Of a stretch of 64,000 nucleotides of DNA, positions 55,967 to 64,000 are shown one piece after another; position 1 is the first letter of the stretch; the number at the start of each line of letters is the position of its first letter. Origin of the DNA: Amphibalanus amphitrite (lineage: Eukaryota; Arthropoda; Thecostraca; Balanomorpha; Balanidae); assembly GCF_019059575.1 (NCBI RefSeq), contig NW_024882988.1, positions 1 through 64,000 on the forward strand. Reading direction: 5' to 3'. The notes beneath the pieces are model-generated. The model was not told the origin of the DNA, searched no databases, and saw only the letters and a program-made list of their open reading frames with translations. Both the position numbers and the translations under genes were made by a program.

Positions 55967-56219
55967 AGGGCTGCGGAGTCGGAGTCGGAGTCGGAGTCGG
56001 AGTCGGAGTCGGAGTCGATTTTAGAAACCCGAGCCGGAGTCGGAGTCGGAGTCACCGAAAATCTGTCGACTCCGCAGCCCTGCTAGGTCTGCGGAGTCGG
56101 AGTCGGGAGTTGGAGTCGGTCGGAGTCGACAATTCTGCCCGGAGTCGGAGTCGGAGTCGGAGCTGGTTTTTGAAAGCCGGAGTCGGAGTCGCCGAAAATC
56201 CATCGACTCCGCAGCCCTG
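55967..56219. mobile_element. hAT-type MITE filled with GGAGTC repeats
   Basis: Ends CAGGGCTGCGGAGTCGG / CGACTCCGCAGCCCTG, flanked by perfect 8-bp duplications CTGCGTAG at 55959-55966 and 56220-56227. The body is tandem GGAGTC hexamers with internal inverted copies of the terminus near 56072-56100, as if two units are joined. Confidence 0.9.
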
Positions 56220-56339
56220 CTGCGTAGTACCTACACAGCCAGTCCAACGCACTACTAACTTACGACGGGAGACATCCTGGCCGCGCGGTCTCTCACCTGC
56301 CTTGCGGTGCAGTATAACTTCAGGCGACCACTGCTAGTG

Positions 56340-57390
56340 CCATCTAGGGACTAAACCATCAGTTAACGCATTTAGGAGCGAGCGCACGCTCTATTATGCT
56401 TTAGGTTTTCGGGTTCTAATTGTGCCGATTATAGGCAACTGACTGATAGCCTAGCAATTGTATTGCTATGCGATTTTTTTAAAGGAATATATAGATTGTG
56501 GCTTTTTGGTTGCCTGTGGTGTCTTACAAACAAAATAACTATGACGCTTCGCACACTTCACAATATCCCTCGTTTGATTATATAGCATCTGGGTAGATGT
56601 GAATAAAGGGAATGATGGTAATCAAATCAGAAAATAAGTTGTTGATGACGCCTGTGCATTATACAATCAGCCAGAGGTAGATTTATTTAATCTTTGACTT
56701 GGGTTATAGTCCTATTTAACTTTGCCAGACGACCCGTTCAAATATCGCGTCATAAATTTAGCTGCCACAAAAAAATATATTCCTTGCGCTTTCGAGTTGG
56801 CTGGCTAGAGTAAGCGAGATCACCGACCATATCCATCGTCTATCCCCTACTGAGAAGTGACGCATATACAAATACAATGCATATCATCTTTACCTTCCTG
56901 CCATCCCAATCTCTCATGCGGAAACTCCAGCAGGGCACACGTTCAGTCATATACCAGTCACGGATGCTAATCACTACCTTCGTAGGTATTCCATGCTGAA
57001 TAGGACATCCTGCTCCATAGGATCCATGCAGAATGAAAAGCAGCGACTCGTTGGTAAGCCCCCGGCACCCAAAAATAAACTAAAATGCCGATGAGGAAAC
57101 ACACGGGCTGCGTTACATGACCCGGGGGGCCTGACCGGGAGCTGGCGGCCGGGCTCGTTTCGTTTCCGCCCTGATCGAGAGGGCGCCTAGACGCTCCGCT
57201 TCTAATGTGGCGGCTATCTCCCTCCACTGGGAACAATTAGGGTCGGGAGTCCGCTGGCGGCCGGCCCTGGCTGGTTAATGGAAATCATGTCTCAGACGCC
57301 GCGGAGGCGATATAGATAAGGCACGTTGGAAGGTTTCCAGCCGGAAACCTGTATTTGTATTTGCATGTCTTTGCGGTATTCTGCTAAACT
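56340..57390. other. Intergenic, no gene recognised
   Basis: AT-rich with a GC-richer segment at 57110-57300. Nothing recognisable on either strand. Confidence 0.45.
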
Positions 57391-57472
57391 AACAGAATTA
57401 TGCTCAGTGGCGCAGCCAGGGGGGGGTCAGAGGGTCAGCTGACCCCCCCGAAATTTTTGTCAGGGGCCCGCT

Positions 57473-57629
<157 letters not shown>

Positions 57630-57689
57630 CCTAATCTAATCGGACGAGCCCGCTTCGAGAAATGCCCACTGCGACACCTCGGGTGAGGG

Positions 57690-58470
57690 GTCGGCCTGGG
57701 GCCCCAGGTGGACAGGGCCCGGGCCCCGGGTGGATGGAGCCCGGGCCCCCAGGAGAACGGGCCCGGCCCCCTGGGTGGATGGGACCCGGGCCCCCTGTAG
57801 ATGGGTCCGGGCCCCGGGTGGATAGGGCCCGGGCCCCCCGGTGGATGGGGCCGGGCCCCCCGGTGGATGGATCCGAGCCACCGGGAGAACGGGCCCCGGG
57901 TGGACGGGGCCCGGACCCCCGGGTCCCGCGAGAACGGGTCCGGGCCCCTCGGGTGGATGGGGCCCGAGGCTCCGGGAGAACGGGCCCGGGCCCCCTGGGT
58001 GGAGGGGGCCCGGGCTCCCGGGTGGATGGGGCCCGGGCCCCCGGGAGAACGGGCCCTGAGCCCCGGGTGGACGGGGCCGGACCCCCGGTTGGATGGGGCC
58101 CGAGCCCCGGGAGAACGGGCCCGGGCCCCCTGGATGGATAGGGCACGGGCCCCTGGGTGGATAGGGCACAGGCCCCCGGGTGGATGGGGCCCGGGCCCCG
58201 GGAGAACGGGCCCGGGCCCCTTAGGTGGATGGGGCCAGGGCCCCCCGATGGATGGGTCCGGGCCCCCGGGAGTACGGACCCCAGGCCCCGGGTGGACGGG
58301 GCCCGGACCCCCGGCTGGATGGGGCCCGGGCCCCCTGGTGGGCGGGCCCCGGAGCCCCGGGTGGACGGGGCCCGGAGCCCAGGTGAACGTGGCCCGGGCC
58401 CCCGTATGGATAGGGCTTGGTCCCCCATGTGGATAGGGCCCGAGCCCCCGGGTGAATTGGGCCCGCTAGG
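57690..58470. repeat. GGGCCCGGGCCCC-rich minisatellite
   Basis: Roughly 780 bases of degenerate tandem units of the form GGGCCCGGGCCCC-x-GGGTGGATGG or -GGGAGAACG. The near-palindromic GGGCCC core keeps long Pro/Gly-rich frames open on both strands. No evidence these are genes. Confidence 0.95.
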
Positions 58471-59039
58471 GTGACCCGCTTGCTTCGCAACGCGAATAAG
58501 GGGTATTTTCGATCGGTGGGCGTTTGGTTGGTCTTATGTCTGTGGGTTATGTATCCATTTCGGTCGATTGCCTTTTGACGGCTAAGCATTTTGGTTTTGG
58601 GAAAAAATATCCATCGCATCGAGGTGCTCGTGTCTGATAATAACCATGCGTTCTACTATAGAACATGCCAAGTGTATTTCATGACATAGGTTGGCGTAGG
58701 TTATTGAAGAGTGAAAGCCATCGATGAATTACTATGTAGAGGTTTGAAACATTTATATTCTTAAGAACATTGTTGCTCGTCATGCAAAAGCGATGATTGG
58801 ACCTTGGTCACATTTGAATGCTCTTCCAATCTATGCCCATTTCAATTGTCAAACATACCAGGTTATGTAGCAAAACCCCTGTAATTAAGTAAGTCATAAG
58901 CAAATGCTATTTTCTCCAGCAATTTGTTCCACCTTGTTTTTGATCAATTAGCTTTTCACAATTTTCCCATGAGAGGCGGTAGGTAGTGGTACATTTCTCT
59001 TGCCAACAAGCGTTGTTTGAACCCGCTCCGTCTGACAGT

Positions 59040-59524
59040 CACCCAAAAATAGCATTAAGTCCAAAATCCGTCCAAAACGTCAATTTTTCAAGCATAAGTG
59101 CCCTCACGGGTGCACGTGGCGCGTGCCATCCCTGCACCGCACACCATACAATAGCCCGTTCGATTCTCATGCACGATACTGTGTTCCTCGTGCCGATCGG
59201 ACCCACGGTTACCGAGATACTGCACGGGGATCGGACCCGTGTCGGGCAAGTTGAGCCATTGTCGCCCAATTTTGCAAGCCGATTTATGCATGTAAAGTCT
59301 ATGACGCGAATTTGCACTTTTTGAGCACGCGCCATGTGCTCACCACCGGCCCGATCGAGCTGTGACCCTTCACAGGCACGTTACCCATCCTTGTTCTATA
59401 AGTTGCGCGAATTTCAGCGCACTATGGAAGTTACGTCGCGATCAGCCGCTTTTTTACGCGAGTTCTTCGCGAAAAAAAAAACCTTAGGGGGTTGCATCAA
59501 CCCCTCCCCCTGTGCCGGCGAGGG
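59040..59524 (+). mobile_element. TTAA-family MITE fragment, right end (copy n)
   Basis: The right end TGCCGGCGAGGG precedes TTAA at 59525-59528 with a GGGGGTTGCATCAACCCC hairpin next to it. A left terminus was not found. It sits inside the hAT element 57405-60037. Confidence 0.55.
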
Positions 59525-60271
59525 TTAAAGCTTCTTACGAGCGAATTCACGTAATGAAGAAGAATAAAGGCACAATCTACTACAGCAGCCAATATCTATG
59601 ACTTAGGACAGGCACATGGGACTACTTTTAAATCTTGTGCGACAGAAGCAAGCAACAGTTCCGATTGCATATAACTATTAACTATGCAATCGGATATGCT
59701 ATGCATATCCGATTGTTGTTAATATGCTATGCATATTGCGGAATTGGGGCTCATTTCGGACTCGAAAGATACGAAGTCATCCGTCATAGTAACATATTTC
59801 TGTCGTGGTCAATTTGCGTAAAAAGTGAAGACCAGGTGACTATCGAGCTACTGTTCTATGCAAATTTTCTGATTCAAACTACCTCAGGGTTATCGTGCAG
59901 GTAGGTAAAGTGGGCCCGCCCAGCAGAATGCGTATGAAATATGGAGAGATTCTGAAAAATGGGTGGGGGCCCGCACACTAGGGGGCCCGCTTTGGAAGCG
60001 ATGACCCCCCCGAAACGAAATCCTGGCTGCGCCACTGATTATGCTATATTTTGTATGTACAATGCCTTCGAGAGAAATATTAATTTTGCCTTAGAAATCT
60101 TATTTCCAAGCGCTATACCTATAAATGGGATCATGAAGTTCCATCAGCAGGCTTAAACGAAATTACACTTAACGCATGTGCTCGAGCTTGAAACGAAGGT
60201 TACCAGATAGCAGTACTTTCCATCCCAATTTAGATCTGTTCGATTTGTTGGGGCAGTGTAAAATGTTTTGT

Positions 60272-60277
60272 TTTATT
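60272..60277 (-). terminator. Possible PAICS poly(A) signal
   Basis: TTTATT on the plus strand, AATAAA on the minus strand, about 690 bases after the PAICS stop. Confidence 0.35.
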
Positions 60278-60567
60278 GTATTATTGAAGCACGCAAAGCT
60301 TAAAGGATTGCGGAGATAAATAATGAAACATTTTTACACAGTGTAGAGTCCTGTATTTTGACGAGTTGTATTTAGTAGAGAAAAAAAGCATTCAGTAATC
60401 AACCACCTAAACATGGGGTAGGCATAAGGTGGCAGGGCGAAAAGGTTTGTATCAGTGTAGTTACTAAATCATGGTAAATAATGTAGTAAATTCATCGCAT
60501 TACAATGCCATCAGTCAACGAACAAATAATGTCACAGTAGGCAGTCATGGTTCAAAAGAATCTTCAC

Positions 60568-60801
60568 TCAGATAGTCTTCCTAAAGAAGAACGAGTTGAT
60601 CAAGGAAAAGAGCAACGGAACGAGCGAGCGAATGAGTCTTTTCTTCATGTGATTTTCGTCTACGCCACAAAATCGGATGTCGGCCAACGTTGACACAACG
60701 ACAATTCCAACCGAAGCCAGAAGAATAGTTTTGTAACAAATTCCGCCAATCTCCATGCCGACGGCTGCACTGCCGAGCATTGACATCAAATTCCACGGCA
60801 T
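60568..60801 (-). CDS. Small hydrophobic open frame downstream of PAICS, uncertain
   Basis: 77 codons with two hydrophobic stretches (TILLASVGIVVVSTLADI and LVPLLFSLINSFFF) separated by a charged segment. Not recognised. It lies in the presumed PAICS 3' UTR on the same strand, so it may be chance; composition is less biased than most shadow frames here. Confidence 0.2.
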   Translation of the reverse strand: MPWNLMSMLGSAAVGMEIGGICYKTILLASVGIVVVSTLADIRFCGVDENHMKKRLIRSLVPLLFSLINSFFFRKTI

Positions 60802-60961
60802 GAGACGATAATTGCATTCACTCGACGGCTGGTAACTAACCCACCCGGCGACCTGATGCCTCAGTCGCCAGGTGACCCGGTGACCTGGTGACTCGTGGTC
60901 TCGGTGAGCTGTGACCTGTTGTCTCGGTGACCGGTGATTGCGGTCAGCTCCCTGCGCTCAC

Positions 60962-64000
<3,039 letters not shown>

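Noticed and set aside
57631-58474. Several Pro/Gly-rich open frames up to 265 codons on both strands, collagen-like
   Set aside because: They are translations of a near-palindromic GGGCCC minisatellite inside a transposable element, open in several frames at once.

Overview
Eukaryotic DNA, most likely from a non-insect arthropod such as a crustacean. The reasons are spliced genes with GT-AG introns, GC-rich exons in AT-rich and transposon-rich introns, an animal lipoxygenase-like gene (a family not expected in insects), a secreted C-type lectin, a fibrinogen-related protein and an arthropod-type non-LTR retrotransposon. The species assignment is inference; nothing in the window fixes it.

Layout. 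0.76-16.8 kb (minus): eight exons of a lipoxygenase-like gene, from a PLAT-domain first exon at 16800 down to 764, continuing past the left edge. Both iron-ligand histidines expected in this part are replaced. A single-exon atlastin/GBP-like gene with degenerate GTPase motifs (7912-10116, plus) lies in one intron, antisense to the host. 17-20 kb: GC-rich lipoxygenase upstream region, a tentative cystine-knot exon (minus), then a C-type lectin (19189-20126, plus) whose reading frame is broken by one base or by a very short intron. 20.5-37.8 kb: no convincing host gene; mostly transposable elements. 38.8-51.0 kb (plus): PAN3, the pseudokinase subunit of the PAN2-PAN3 deadenylase, in 12 coding exons; one intron holds a 5'-truncated non-LTR element in antisense orientation. 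54.3-55.5 kb (minus): a secreted fibrinogen-like protein, convergent with PAN3. 55.9-60.0 kb: hAT-type elements. 61-64 kb (minus): the last three exons of PAICS (purine synthesis, PurE domain), continuing past the right edge.

The dominant non-genic signal is a superfamily of roughly 0.85-1.2 kb non-autonomous elements with TTAA targets (piggyBac-like signature), CCCGCGC/CCCTCGC termini, G-run/C-run subterminal hairpins, a GC-rich palindrome and arrays of the nuclear-receptor half-site AGGTCA/TGACCT. At least a dozen copies or fragments are present. Three abut each other at shared 4-bp targets (34.6-37.8 kb), and one inverted pair brackets lipoxygenase exons 2 and 3. Other families include hAT MITEs with perfect 8-bp duplications, a second TTAA MITE family (three copies), a TA-flanked MITE family and several large inverted repeats.
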